Counted from the stretch's first letter, positions 1 through 7,949 are shown. The stretch is DNA of 17,691 nt from Methylaequor sp002691245 (GCA_002691245.1 NZHH01000001.1:1-17691), one strand, 5' to 3'. The notes: generated by a model not told the origin, from the sequence alone. Numbers and translations: made by a program.

Positions 1-10
1 AAAATATATG

Positions 11-40
11 ACTATATATATAGTGTTTTTAAAATATAAG
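11..40 (+). promoter_or_regulatory. AT palindrome and possible -10 box upstream of the first gene
   Basis: Bases 11-24 form a perfect 14-base palindrome (ACTATATATATAGT) followed by GTTTTT, which could be a weak terminator hairpin for a gene left of the window. Bases 35-40 read TATAAG, a five-of-six match to a -10 box, 12 bases ahead of the ATG at 53. No convincing -35 box is visible. In DNA this AT-rich both could be chance. Confidence 0.2.
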
Positions 41-52
41 TAAATTATTATT

Positions 53-400
53 ATGACTATTATTACTAAATTTATTTTTTCTTTTTCATTATTATTGCCT
101 CTGCTAAGTTACAGCAAAGAGGCGAACAATCACCTATGTAATCTGAGAGGGTACGAAATAATATTTCCTTATGAAGCTGCTGTAAGCAAGATTAAAAACC
201 AGTTTCATAATTCTCCTAACATCAAAGAAACTGAATTAGAAAAATTTAAAATAAATTTCGAAAAGAATTTCAAAGGCATTCCTCTATATAAAGAAGCAGG
301 CTGCTCAAATGCAAGGTTATCTGAATATCTTGACTGTCTTATTTCAACTGATGGAAAAGATTGCAGAATTTACTATACTCAGATGAGAATTGTGGATTAA
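53..400 (+). CDS. Small secreted protein of unknown function, four cysteines
   Basis: I do not recognise this 115-residue protein. Residues 1-22 look like a Sec signal peptide: one early lysine, a hydrophobic core FIFSFSLLLPLL, then a small-residue SYS site before Lys22. There is no lipobox. The mature part is about 93 residues, lysine- and glutamate-rich, with four cysteines (near 29, 84, 94 and 103), an even number that would allow two disulfides in the periplasm. No membrane segment follows the signal peptide. The start at 53 is chosen because it gives the signal peptide; no Shine-Dalgarno is seen. Its TAA stop at 398-400 interlocks with the recJ stop on the other strand through the palindrome TTAA. 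Secretion is fairly well supported; function is not. Confidence 0.65.
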   Translation: MTIITKFIFSFSLLLPLLSYSKEANNHLCNLRGYEIIFPYEAAVSKIKNQFHNSPNIKETELEKFKINFEKNFKGIPLYKEAGCSNARLSEYLDCLISTDGKDCRIYYTQMRIVD

Positions 401-2169
401 TTTATTATATCCTCCACAAACAGTTCAACATTTTCCGCTCCGTTCCACCTATTTAACGTCATTGTAACTATTACTCCATTAACTGTTGAAGTCTCCTCAA
501 TTATTTTACCAATTTCTGTTCCCTTGGAGTTAAAAGATATCGCTTTAATAGAGTTTCCAAAAGAGTCTTGTAAAAAGAATGAGTAATGCTTTTCCCCAAC
601 TAATTTAGGAAATGTTATTGAGCAATCCTTTACTAAAAACTTAGGTTTAGGGTTTCCAATTCCAAATGGGGAAAATTTATCTATTAAATAAAATAATTTA
701 TTATTAATTGAAGATATAAATAGTTCAAATTCATAATTTTTTGAAATGTCTTCTGGTTTTCTTAAAAACTTATCTTTCAAATATCTTTTAAAATCTTTTA
801 TTTTAGATTTTTCTATAGTAAACCCACCAGCCATTTTATGTCCTCCACCAGATATCAATTTACCATCGTTAACTGAATTTATGATAAACTGTCCAATATC
901 AAAACTTTTAACTGACCTACATGATGCTGTGCAAACCATTTCTTTCTCTGAAATAACAATTGATGGTTTTTTAAATTTATCGGTTAGTCTAGATGCTACA
1001 ATCCCAAGAACGCCAGGATGCCAATCATCTTTATGTACACAAATTATATTTTCATCATTTTCTTCAATTTGATCTAGAGCATCTTTCTCAACTTTTTTCT
1101 CAACAATTTTTCTCAAATTATTTAAATCACACAGTTTTTTTGAGAGTATAGAGGAATTTTTTTTTTCCTTTGAAATCATTAGACTTGTTCCAATTTTTGA
1201 GTCCCCAACTCTTCCTCCTGCATTAATTCTCGGACCAAGTATAAATCCAAGGTGATATTCATTAATTTTTTGGTTAATTGAGGAGTGCTCAATTAAACAA
1301 CTCAAACCAATATTTTTGGTATTATTAAGCACCTTAATTCCCTGTTTTACAAAGGTTCTATTAATTTGGTCAAGTTTTACTAAATCGCATACAGTTGCCA
1401 ATGCAACTAAATCAAGATACTTTATTAAATCTGGATAAGAGCGAGATTTGAAGAAATGGTTTTTTTTTAAAACTCTATTAAGAGAACATAAAAGAAAAAA
1501 AACTACCCCCGTTGCACAAAGGTTATGAAGACCAGATTTATCAGATTTTTTTTTTGGATTAACTATTGCAAAAGCATTTGGAGATTTTTCAGCCTCTATA
1601 TGATGATCAACCACAATTACATCTATACCCTCATTACTAATCTTATTTATTGAATTGATAGCAGTTGTACCACAATCAAGTGTTAGGATTAAATCACAAT
1701 TTTTTTCCTTTAATCTTCTGAGTGCTTTTATATTTGGTCCATAACCCTCTTTTATCCTATCAGGAATATGATACTCATAAGAAACACCTAAATCTAAAAG
1801 GTAGCTACATATGAGAGAGGTTGCACAAGAGCCATCAACATCGTAGTCACCTAAAATCCCAATTTTTTTTTTTTTGTAAATTACTTCAATTATTTTTTTT
1901 GTTGCTTTTTCCATGTCATCCATTACAAAGGGATCTGGCATCAAATTCTTAAGTTTTGGCTCAATAAAGTTTTTATAACTAGTAGCGGTAATGCCTCTAG
2001 ATATTGCAAGTTTAGCAATACTAATATCTAGATTAAATTCGTTTCTTAAAGTTTCAACATTCGATTCATCAAATTTCTTTTTAGACCAGACAAAGCCATT
2101 TATTGAAGTATAATTTTTTTCACAATTGTTTTTTGATTTTTCTTGAACTACATTAGAAGTTATTTTCAT
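397..2169 (-). CDS. recJ: Single-stranded-DNA-specific exonuclease RecJ
   Basis: RecJ degrades single-stranded DNA 5' to 3' in recombinational and mismatch repair, using metal ions. The 590-residue length is normal for the family. The DHH phosphoesterase core is intact: GDYDVDG at 107-113, LDCG at 164-167 and the signature DHH at 188-190. The DHHA1 part follows with GPRINAGGRVGD, HPGVLGIVASRL and SGGGHKMAGG (about 440-449), and a C-terminal OB-like region closes the protein. The ATG at 2167-2169 is the only reasonable start, because the next methionine lies beyond residue 70. A 13-base A run (1863-1875) codes KKKK in frame just before the first motif. The gene ends on the stop of the small secreted gene and diverges from the phosphofructokinase with 22 bases between starts. 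In many Alphaproteobacteria recJ follows hom and glpX; hom is nearby here but glpX is not. Confidence 0.95.
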   Translation of the reverse strand: MKITSNVVQEKSKNNCEKNYTSINGFVWSKKKFDESNVETLRNEFNLDISIAKLAISRGITATSYKNFIEPKLKNLMPDPFVMDDMEKATKKIIEVIYKKKKIGILGDYDVDGSCATSLICSYLLDLGVSYEYHIPDRIKEGYGPNIKALRRLKEKNCDLILTLDCGTTAINSINKISNEGIDVIVVDHHIEAEKSPNAFAIVNPKKKSDKSGLHNLCATGVVFFLLCSLNRVLKKNHFFKSRSYPDLIKYLDLVALATVCDLVKLDQINRTFVKQGIKVLNNTKNIGLSCLIEHSSINQKINEYHLGFILGPRINAGGRVGDSKIGTSLMISKEKKNSSILSKKLCDLNNLRKIVEKKVEKDALDQIEENDENIICVHKDDWHPGVLGIVASRLTDKFKKPSIVISEKEMVCTASCRSVKSFDIGQFIINSVNDGKLISGGGHKMAGGFTIEKSKIKDFKRYLKDKFLRKPEDISKNYEFELFISSINNKLFYLIDKFSPFGIGNPKPKFLVKDCSITFPKLVGEKHYSFFLQDSFGNSIKAISFNSKGTEIGKIIEETSTVNGVIVTMTLNRWNGAENVELFVEDIIN

Positions 2170-2172
2170 AAT
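2143..2172 (+). promoter_or_regulatory. Candidate sigma70 promoter for the phosphofructokinase
   Basis: TTGAAC at 2143-2148 and CATAAT at 2167-2172 are separated by 18 bases and would start transcription about 13 bases before the ATG at 2192. The -10 box overlaps the recJ start codon (2167-2169), so this promoter lies inside recJ. This is a consensus match only. Confidence 0.35.
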
Positions 2173-2191
2173 ATAAATCTATCATAAATCA

Positions 2192-3385
2192 ATGAAGACA
2201 TATAATAATATATTAATCGCACAAGGTGGAGGGCCCACTAATGTAATTAATCAATCACTAGTAGGTATAATTATTAATGAAAAAAAAAAAAACTCAGAAA
2301 TCTATGGTTCATTGAATGGTGTAAATGGGATAATAAATAATAGGTTTATTAATCTAAATAAAATTTCTTTAAATGAACTAAGTTTACTTAAAAACACCCC
2401 CGGTGCTGCGTTAGGGTCTACTCGAGACAAACCCGATCACAGCTACTGTGAAGAAATAATTAAAGTGTTAATTAAAAAAAGAATTACTAAATTTTACTAC
2501 ATCGGTGGAAATGATTCTTCTGATAGCTTAAGAATAATTTCAGATTTTGCAAAATCTCAAAACAAAAAAATCCAGTGTATTCATGTTCCAAAAACTATAG
2601 ACAATGATTTAGTTTTAAATGATCATACCCCCGGGTTTGGATCGGCAGCAAAGTATGTAGCTCAACTCTTTTCAGGTATTAATTTTGATGTTAGTTCACT
2701 TCCTGGTGTATATGTAGGTATAGTAATGGGTCGTCATGCAGGTTTCCTTACCGCGGCATCCTCTTTATTGAAGAAAAAAGATAGTGACGGACCACACAGA
2801 ATTTTCATTCCTGAAAGTTCTTTCAAACTAGATGAATTCCTCAAAAGTATAAAAAAAACATACTCAAAATATGGAAAATGTATTATTGCTGTCTCTGAAG
2901 GTATTCAAGACAATAAAAACATTTTGTTTACTGAAAAAATAAAAAGCAAAAATGAATTTGATGCTCATGGCAACATCCAACTATCTGGTTCTGGTATTTT
3001 AGGGGATTATTTAGCCGATCAAATTAAAAATAGGCTGAAAATATCTAGAGTTAGAGCTGATACTCTTGGTTATCCTCAAAGATGTTTTCTTGGATCAGCA
3101 TCTGAAGTTGATCAAAAGGAAGCATTTCAAATTGGATTAAATGCCGTAAATTTCTCTTATAAAGATAGTCAATCATTTTCTATTGGTATAAAAGAAAGAA
3201 AAGTTTTTGATAAAACTTATAAGATCCAGTTTGTTAAAAATCCATTGTCTGAAATTGCTGGAAAAACAAAAAGAATGAATCCCATATTTTACAACAAAAA
3301 GGATTTTCAAGTTACTAAGAGTTTCAAAAATTATTGTTTACCGTTAATTGGAAAGAAAATTCCAAATACAATTTCAATTAAATAA
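2192..3385 (+). CDS. pfp: Pyrophosphate-type 6-phosphofructokinase
   Basis: This PfkA-superfamily enzyme (397 residues) interconverts fructose 6-phosphate and fructose 1,6-bisphosphate. The N-terminal phosphate loop AQGGGPTNVIN is present. The phosphoryl-donor region reads GGNDS at 105-109, with Asp108 where ATP enzymes carry glycine. The catalytic loop reads PKTIDND at 133-139, with Lys134 in place of the glycine of ATP enzymes. Asp and Lys at these two places mark pyrophosphate users, so the reaction should be reversible and serve both glycolysis and gluconeogenesis. MGRHAGF at 179-185 binds the sugar phosphate. Compared with the common GGDD the first aspartate is Asn; I recall GGND in one PPi-dependent subfamily, so I do not call it a defect. 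A 13-base A run (2280-2292) codes lysines in frame. The gene is convergent with hom (8-base overlap) and divergent from recJ. PPi specificity is inferred from residues. Confidence 0.88.
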   Translation: MKTYNNILIAQGGGPTNVINQSLVGIIINEKKKNSEIYGSLNGVNGIINNRFINLNKISLNELSLLKNTPGAALGSTRDKPDHSYCEEIIKVLIKKRITKFYYIGGNDSSDSLRIISDFAKSQNKKIQCIHVPKTIDNDLVLNDHTPGFGSAAKYVAQLFSGINFDVSSLPGVYVGIVMGRHAGFLTAASSLLKKKDSDGPHRIFIPESSFKLDEFLKSIKKTYSKYGKCIIAVSEGIQDNKNILFTEKIKSKNEFDAHGNIQLSGSGILGDYLADQIKNRLKISRVRADTLGYPQRCFLGSASEVDQKEAFQIGLNAVNFSYKDSQSFSIGIKERKVFDKTYKIQFVKNPLSEIAGKTKRMNPIFYNKKDFQVTKSFKNYCLPLIGKKIPNTISIK

Positions 3386-4659
3386 ACTTTTCTATTCTAA
3401 TATAAACTGTTTTCTCTTTAATAAAATCAAGTTGGTTTATTTTTTTAAGAGCCTTCATCATATTTTTTTCATTACAGTTGTGAGTGGTTATAACTATTGT
3501 AGCATTTTTGGAGTAGTTTTTTTCTTGCTCTCTTTGAAGCATTGATTTCATCGAGATATTATATTTTTTAAATTGATTGGCTATACCAGATATCACACCT
3601 GATCTATCATCTGTTGTAAACCTTAAATAATAACTACCGTATCTATCTTCTAATGAAATATTTCTAAATTTTTTTTTTGAATTACTCTCAAATTCATTAA
3701 TATTTTTTTTTGTCAAATTAACAATATCACTTAATACGGAAGTTGCAGTAGGATAAGCGCCAGCTCCTTCTCCAACGAAAAAACTTTTTTTGCAAAAGTC
3801 AGACTCTACAACTATTCCATTGTAAACATCATCAACACTAGCGACAAACGAACTTCTAGAAGTAAGACATGGATATACATAATTTTTTATACAATTTTCT
3901 TCAAGTTCAGTTATTCCTAAGAGTTTTATTTTGTATCCTAAAGACTCAGCTAATTTTAGATCTAATAATTTAATTTTATCTATACCTTCATTCTTTATAT
4001 TTTTAGCTGAATTATTAAATGAAAATGCTAATGATGATAATATTGATAACTTTTGTGCAGTATCAGTTCCATCAATATCAAACTTTGGATTTGACTCTGC
4101 GTAACCCAACTTCTGGGCATCACTGAGTATTGAATGAAATTCTTTATTTGATGATAACATCTTACTTAAGATATAATTTGATGTTCCGTTAAGTATTCCA
4201 TAAATTTTTTTTATTTTATTTGATAAAAGAAATTCTTCTATCACTTTTATTATCGGAATACCACCAGCGACAGCTGCTTCATATTTTAGGGAACAATTGT
4301 TTTTTTTTTTCAAGAGTTTTAATTTCTTTCCAAAATTTTGCTACTAATGCCTTGTTGGCAGTAACTACGTTTTTTTTTTTTTTCAGAGCATCAAAAACAA
4401 TCGTTTTAGAAACTCCTTTATCGCCACCAATTAATTCAACTAGTACGTCATAGTCATTGAAATTAAGAAATTCATGCGCGTTGTCAAAGAATTTAGTTTT
4501 TTTATATAAACTTCCTTCAAATTTCTGTTTTCTTCTACTTGCAACAGCTTTAATGTTTATATTTATTTTATTATTTTTATATTGTTCTATTAACTCTAAT
4601 AGTCCTTTTCCGACAGTACCAACTCCTGCAATAGCTATGTTGATTTCTTCGGATGACAC
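3378..4659 (-). CDS. hom: Homoserine dehydrogenase, split by a +1 frameshift
   Basis: NAD(P)-dependent reduction of aspartate semialdehyde to homoserine, on the way to threonine and methionine. Two overlapping frames make up one enzyme. 4279-4659 gives the Rossmann part with GVGTVGKG and VVTANKAL. 3378-4313 gives EAAVAGGIPII, GILNGTSNYI, GYAESNPKFDIDG and a C-terminal ACT domain (about the last 80 residues) typical of feedback-regulated forms. Reading passes from one frame to the other at an A11 run (4300-4310). Removing one A restores EKKNNCSLKYEAAVAGG and a protein of about 426 residues, the normal length. A longer run, A14 at 4370-4383, is in frame. Everything outside the run looks intact, so this is either a fresh mutation, an assembly error, or a gene read by slippage. 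It lies 3 bases after the OmpA-like lipoprotein gene and probably shares its promoter. Its end overlaps the phosphofructokinase end by 8 bases. Confidence 0.88.
4300..4310 (-). other. A11 homopolymer at the hom frame change
   Basis: On the minus strand the sequence reads CTTG, eleven A, then CAATTG. Upstream reading gives GAA AAA AAA AAA CAA and hits a stop seven codons after the run. With ten A the reading continues as GAA AAA AAA AAC AAT into the rest of hom. Runs this long are known sites of RNA polymerase slippage, DNA replication slippage and sequencing error; the sequence alone cannot separate them. Confidence 0.85.
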
Positions 4660-4662
4660 AAC

Positions 4663-5406
4663 TTAATATATCAAAAAAATTTCTGTTCTTTGATTAGCTT
4701 TTGTCCCAGCAGGCATGTTTTCTTTAAATAGTGGTTTGGTATCTGAAACAGCCTCTGTAATTAAATTGAAACTAGGAAAACTATATTTTGTTATAAATAC
4801 ATTTGCAACAGATTGTGCACGTTTATCTGATATATTGAAGTTTACTAATTTATGTTTGGCTAAAGGCATGTCTCGGGTTCTTTTGCTGGCGTGTCCAACA
4901 ATTTTTATTTTAGCATTTCTTTCTTTAGCAATTTTGGCAATTTTTTTTATTTTTTTTAAACCTATATTATCTACAGTGCTTGAGCCACTATAAAAGTTTA
5001 TTGTTGCTACTCTATACTGAATTTTATCATCGATAGAGAGCTTAGCTATAGTATTTTCAAAAGAATTAAAATTTTGATCGACTTCTTTTGAGGTTTCTTG
5101 AATTGTCTCTGATTCACTTTCTTTTGGTTCATCCCTGTTATCTAAGAGAACACTATCGTATTTCTCTGTTGGAGATGGGTCTAATTGTTCATCAGAAGTT
5201 TCTAGTTTTTCAGAAGTAGTTGGTTCGTTTTGAGTGTCTGACATTTCAAACTGTTCATCTTGTATATCTGATAAGAGTTGCCCAATCTCGTCATTAGACT
5301 CTACGATATCTAAATCCTCGTCACCCACCATATCTGACACAGAAATGCAACTAGTTACTAAAAATATTAAAAGTGTTGTTATTAGCACTCTATGATTTTT
5401 GATCAT
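4663..5406 (-). CDS. OmpA-family outer-membrane lipoprotein
   Basis: 247 residues. A lipoprotein signal peptide (residues 1-19) ends in LVTSC with Cys20 as the lipidated residue. Residues 21-120 form an acidic, Ser/Glu/Asp-rich linker of low complexity that could span the periplasm. The last 115 residues are an OmpA C-terminal domain: NFYSGSSTVDNIG, a GH motif, NISDKRAQSV and NQRTEIFLIY. Such domains bind peptidoglycan and tether the outer membrane. The usual GHTD aspartate is replaced: the motif here reads GHASKRTRDM. I recall the same GHAS form in alphaproteobacterial relatives, so it is probably a subfamily trait. The gene begins 49 bases after the carbonic anhydrase gene and is followed 3 bases later by hom. 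The start at 5406 gives a compact lipoprotein signal. Binding to peptidoglycan is inferred from the family. Confidence 0.82.
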   Translation of the reverse strand: MIKNHRVLITTLLIFLVTSCISVSDMVGDEDLDIVESNDEIGQLLSDIQDEQFEMSDTQNEPTTSEKLETSDEQLDPSPTEKYDSVLLDNRDEPKESESETIQETSKEVDQNFNSFENTIAKLSIDDKIQYRVATINFYSGSSTVDNIGLKKIKKIAKIAKERNAKIKIVGHASKRTRDMPLAKHKLVNFNISDKRAQSVANVFITKYSFPSFNLITEAVSDTKPLFKENMPAGTKANQRTEIFLIY

Positions 5407-5427
5407 TTTTCAACTTTCTTATTAAGA

Positions 5428-5433
5428 ATTATA
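5428..5433 (-). promoter_or_regulatory. Candidate -10 box for the OmpA-like lipoprotein and hom
   Basis: A perfect TATAAT on the minus strand lies in the 49-base gap, 21 bases ahead of the ATG at 5406. The -35 region is poor (GTTTCG or TTTCGT at the expected distance). A promoter here would let the lipoprotein and hom be expressed apart from rplM-rpsI-argC. Confidence 0.35.
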
Positions 5434-5455
5434 GTTTAAAAATCAAAATACGAAA

Positions 5456-5995
5456 CTATTTTTTTAAAAATTCCTTACTTAGATTGTTATAAACCTCAGG
5501 AGTATTAATTAAAAGCTTTTCTTCAGTTTCAGATATTTTCCTAATAAATTTAGCAGGATTTCCAGCCCAGAGTTGCCTACTTTTAACAATTGTACCTGGT
5601 GGAATCAAAGCACCAGCTGCAACAAATCCAAAATCCTCAATAATAGCCTTATCAAGAATTATCGAACCCATTCCTATTAAGGCGTTTGTACCAATTTCAC
5701 AGGCATGAATAGTTGCATTATGGCCAATAGTAACATTGTCTGAAATTATAGTTGGATTTCCTTTTTTACCATTTGCCGAAAATCCATAAGATGATACATG
5801 AATTACAGTACCATCTTGAATATTACATTTTTTTCCAATTTTAACATAATTTACATCGGCTCTTATTACTGAATTAAACCAAACATTTGAATCATCATTT
5901 ATCTCGACATCACCTACAATTACGACTCCTTCAGCAATGAAAACTGAGTCTTTTATTTTAGGAAACTTATCTTTATATTTTATTAGTGTCTGCAT
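5456..5995 (-). CDS. Gamma-class carbonic anhydrase-like hexapeptide-repeat protein
   Basis: 179 residues forming a left-handed parallel beta helix, with hexapeptide turns visible through residues 18-145. The three zinc-ligand histidines of the gamma carbonic anhydrase family are in place: His66 in GTVIHV, and His92 and His97 in IGHNATIHA. Arg45 and Asp47 in SVIRADV match the conserved Arg/Asp at the subunit interface. This is the YrdA/PaaY-like type without the acidic loop of the archaeal Cam enzyme, so hydration of CO2 is possible but not certain; many relatives have no proven activity. Its start overlaps the argC stop (TAATG at 5993-5997), so the two are translationally coupled. No signal peptide, hence cytoplasmic. 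Confidence 0.85.
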   Translation of the reverse strand: MQTLIKYKDKFPKIKDSVFIAEGVVIVGDVEINDDSNVWFNSVIRADVNYVKIGKKCNIQDGTVIHVSSYGFSANGKKGNPTIISDNVTIGHNATIHACEIGTNALIGMGSIILDKAIIEDFGFVAAGALIPPGTIVKSRQLWAGNPAKFIRKISETEEKLLINTPEVYNNLSKEFLKK

Positions 5996-7008
5996 TACAT
6001 CAAAGATTCCCTTTCATCAAAACCAAACATAATATTCATATTTTGAACTGCTTGACCAGATGCTCCTTTTACTAAATTATCAATACAACTAACTAAAATA
6101 ATTTTTTTTTTAGAATAATCAGAAAAAATTTTCATAGCCAAATTATTTGTATTTCTTACATCTTTGATACATGGAGTATTAGAATCTTTTAAAATTTTGA
6201 TAAAATTTTCATTTTCATAGGCTTCAAACAATACTTTCTCATACTCTTTTTTATCTGCATTGAGATCCAAGTATATAGTTGAGTGTATACCTGATATAAT
6301 AGGAATAACATGCGGTGTAAATGTTACTGAAACACCCTTTTTAATTTTCTTCATTTCTTGATTAATTTCTGGGTAATGCTGATGTTTGTTTACGCTATAT
6401 GCAAAAAAGTTTTCACTAATCTCAGCGAAAAGGTTTTCTATTTTAGGTTTTTTACCTGCACCACTGATTCCCGACTTTGAATCGATAATTACTTCTTTTA
6501 TTCCAAACTTCTTTTCTTTTATCAATGGTATTAATGGAATTAAAATTGAGGTGGGATAGCATCCTGGATTTGATATAAACTTGGTGTTTCTAATTTTATT
6601 TCTATTAACCTCAGACAAACCATAAACAAACTTGTTTTGCAATTCTGCCGCATTGTGTTTGCATTCATAAAACTCTTGGTAGTCTCTAGTAGAATCCAAT
6701 CTAAAGTCTCCAGACAAATCTATTATTGGTATTTTTGAATCGATGTCTTTTATTATATCAGTTTGAAATTTAGAATGTGGTAAGCAACTAAAAATCAAAT
6801 CTGTACTACTAAAATTAAACTCTTCGTACTTAGATACCAAAAGATTAGAGGATTTAACAAGATTTTTATTTATATCTCCTAACTTTTTTCCTGATGTTGT
6901 TTCTCCAAAGACCCCGTGAATGTTAACTTTATTGTGTCTATCCAAGAAATAAAGTAGTTTAGATCCTGTGTAACCAGAGACCCCAAAAATACATACATTA
7001 ATTGACAT
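5995..7008 (-). CDS. argC: N-acetyl-gamma-glutamyl-phosphate reductase
   Basis: ArgC reduces N-acetylglutamyl phosphate to the semialdehyde with NADPH, the third step of arginine synthesis. The 337-residue protein has the Rossmann start VCIFGVSGYTGSKL, the active-site cysteine Cys150 in SNPGCYPTS, and the histidine motif KHQHYPEI around 208-214. SKSGISGAGKKP, at about 177-188, is the conserved loop after the active site. Length is normal for the long bacterial form. The ATG lies 3 bases after the rpsI stop, and the gene overlaps the carbonic anhydrase gene at TAATG. The order rplM-rpsI-argC is common in Alphaproteobacteria, so expression from the ribosomal promoter is likely. No truncation seen. 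Confidence 0.95.
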   Translation of the reverse strand: MSINVCIFGVSGYTGSKLLYFLDRHNKVNIHGVFGETTSGKKLGDINKNLVKSSNLLVSKYEEFNFSSTDLIFSCLPHSKFQTDIIKDIDSKIPIIDLSGDFRLDSTRDYQEFYECKHNAAELQNKFVYGLSEVNRNKIRNTKFISNPGCYPTSILIPLIPLIKEKKFGIKEVIIDSKSGISGAGKKPKIENLFAEISENFFAYSVNKHQHYPEINQEMKKIKKGVSVTFTPHVIPIISGIHSTIYLDLNADKKEYEKVLFEAYENENFIKILKDSNTPCIKDVRNTNNLAMKIFSDYSKKKIILVSCIDNLVKGASGQAVQNMNIMFGFDERESLM

Positions 7009-7011
7009 GTT

Positions 7012-7479
7012 TTATCTTTTGGAAAACTGAGGACTTCTTCTTGCTTTATGTTTTCCGAATTTCTTTCTTTCCACTTTCCTCGCATCTCTTGTGAGGAAAC
7101 CAGCTTTTTTAAGTTTCTTTCTAAGCGAGGGCTCCAAGTTAACTAATGCTCTACTGATTCCATGTCTTACCGCTCCAGCTTGTCCAGAAAGCCCTCCACC
7201 AGACACAGTTGAAAAAATTTCTAGCTTATCCAAATTATCAGTTTTAAATAGAGGTTCTTCAAGGATTGTATTATATATTTTTCTCTTAAAGTAATCGTTA
7301 CTAATTTTACCGTTAACTGTTATTTTTTTAGTACCATATTTTATCCAAACTCTGGAAACAGATGTTTTTCTTCTACCTGTAGCATAGGCTCTCCCTAATT
7401 TATCAATCTTAGGCTCTATTTGTTTGGTTTCATCAACTAACGGTTCTGACGATTTATTTTTAATTTCATTTTCTGACAT
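7012..7479 (-). CDS. rpsI: 30S ribosomal protein S9
   Basis: S9 binds 16S rRNA in the head of the small subunit; its C-terminal tail reaches toward the P-site tRNA. The 155-residue protein has a charged N-terminal extension of about 28 residues and then the S9 domain, starting GRAYATGRRKTSVSRV. The conserved GGGLSGQAGAVRHGISRAL lies in the centre and the tail ends KARRSPQFSKR, with the invariant terminal KR. I take the ATG at 7477-7479 as the start rather than the in-frame TTG one codon upstream, because it gives a TGATG overlap with the rplM stop. It is followed 3 bases later by argC. Confidence 0.96.
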   Translation of the reverse strand: MSENEIKNKSSEPLVDETKQIEPKIDKLGRAYATGRRKTSVSRVWIKYGTKKITVNGKISNDYFKRKIYNTILEEPLFKTDNLDKLEIFSTVSGGGLSGQAGAVRHGISRALVNLEPSLRKKLKKAGFLTRDARKVERKKFGKHKARRSPQFSKR

Positions 7480-7940
7480 CAATTTACTCTGTTTTTTCTA
7501 TTCATTGCACCAAAGTCTAAAATATCAGGCTTTTGAGCATTGAGATTATGATTTTCATCTTTAAAAACCCTCAAATTCGAAAGTTGTTTTTTTGATAGGG
7601 CATTAGATGACATCATCCTTTCAACTGCTTTAATAATTAAGAATTCAGGGTTTTTACCTTTTATTATATTTTTAAAATATGTTTCTTTGAGACCACCTGG
7701 ATAACCTGTATGTTTATGGTATTTTTTTTCTTTACTTTTGTTCCCAGTTAACATTACTTTACATGCATTAATTATAACCACGTTGTCACCGCAGTCTAAA
7801 TGAGGGGTAAATGTACTCTTATGCTTTCCTCTTAAAATAGAAGCAATTTTTACAGCTAATCTTCCCAAAACTAAACCAGAGGCATCAATGAGGTACCATT
7901 TTTTCTTTATCTCGGATTGTTTTAAACTGTAGGTTAACAT
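7479..7940 (-). CDS. rplM: 50S ribosomal protein L13
   Basis: L13 is an early-assembly protein of the large subunit. Motifs are WYLIDASGLVLGRLA, RGKHKSTFTPH, GDNVVIINA, HTGYPGG and the C-terminal HNLNAQKPDILDF. The reading frame stays open up to 7967, but I place the start at the ATG 7938-7940 (MLTYSLKQSEI). That matches the usual L13 N-terminus (MKTYSAKP type) and keeps the protein at 153 residues. The longer version would add nine codons that run into a likely promoter. The stop overlaps the rpsI start as TGATG. It is the first gene of the unit rplM-rpsI-argC-carbonic anhydrase, possibly reaching hom. Confidence 0.95.
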   Translation of the reverse strand: MLTYSLKQSEIKKKWYLIDASGLVLGRLAVKIASILRGKHKSTFTPHLDCGDNVVIINACKVMLTGNKSKEKKYHKHTGYPGGLKETYFKNIIKGKNPEFLIIKAVERMMSSNALSKKQLSNLRVFKDENHNLNAQKPDILDFGAMNRKNRVN

Positions 7941-7949
7941 AACATATGC

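Noticed and set aside
3378..4659. hom as two separate functional genes
   Set aside because: The Rossmann part and the catalytic/ACT part are both needed for activity, they overlap at a homopolymer, and the join is exact after a one-base change.
4457..4993. Plus-strand open frames opposite hom and the OmpA-like lipoprotein gene
   Set aside because: They are antisense to genes with clear domain motifs, have no family features, and their hydrophobic look comes from reading Lys/Glu-rich codons backwards.
6879..7085. Minus-strand open frame across the rpsI-argC junction
   Set aside because: It lies in another frame over two well-supported genes and shows no motif.
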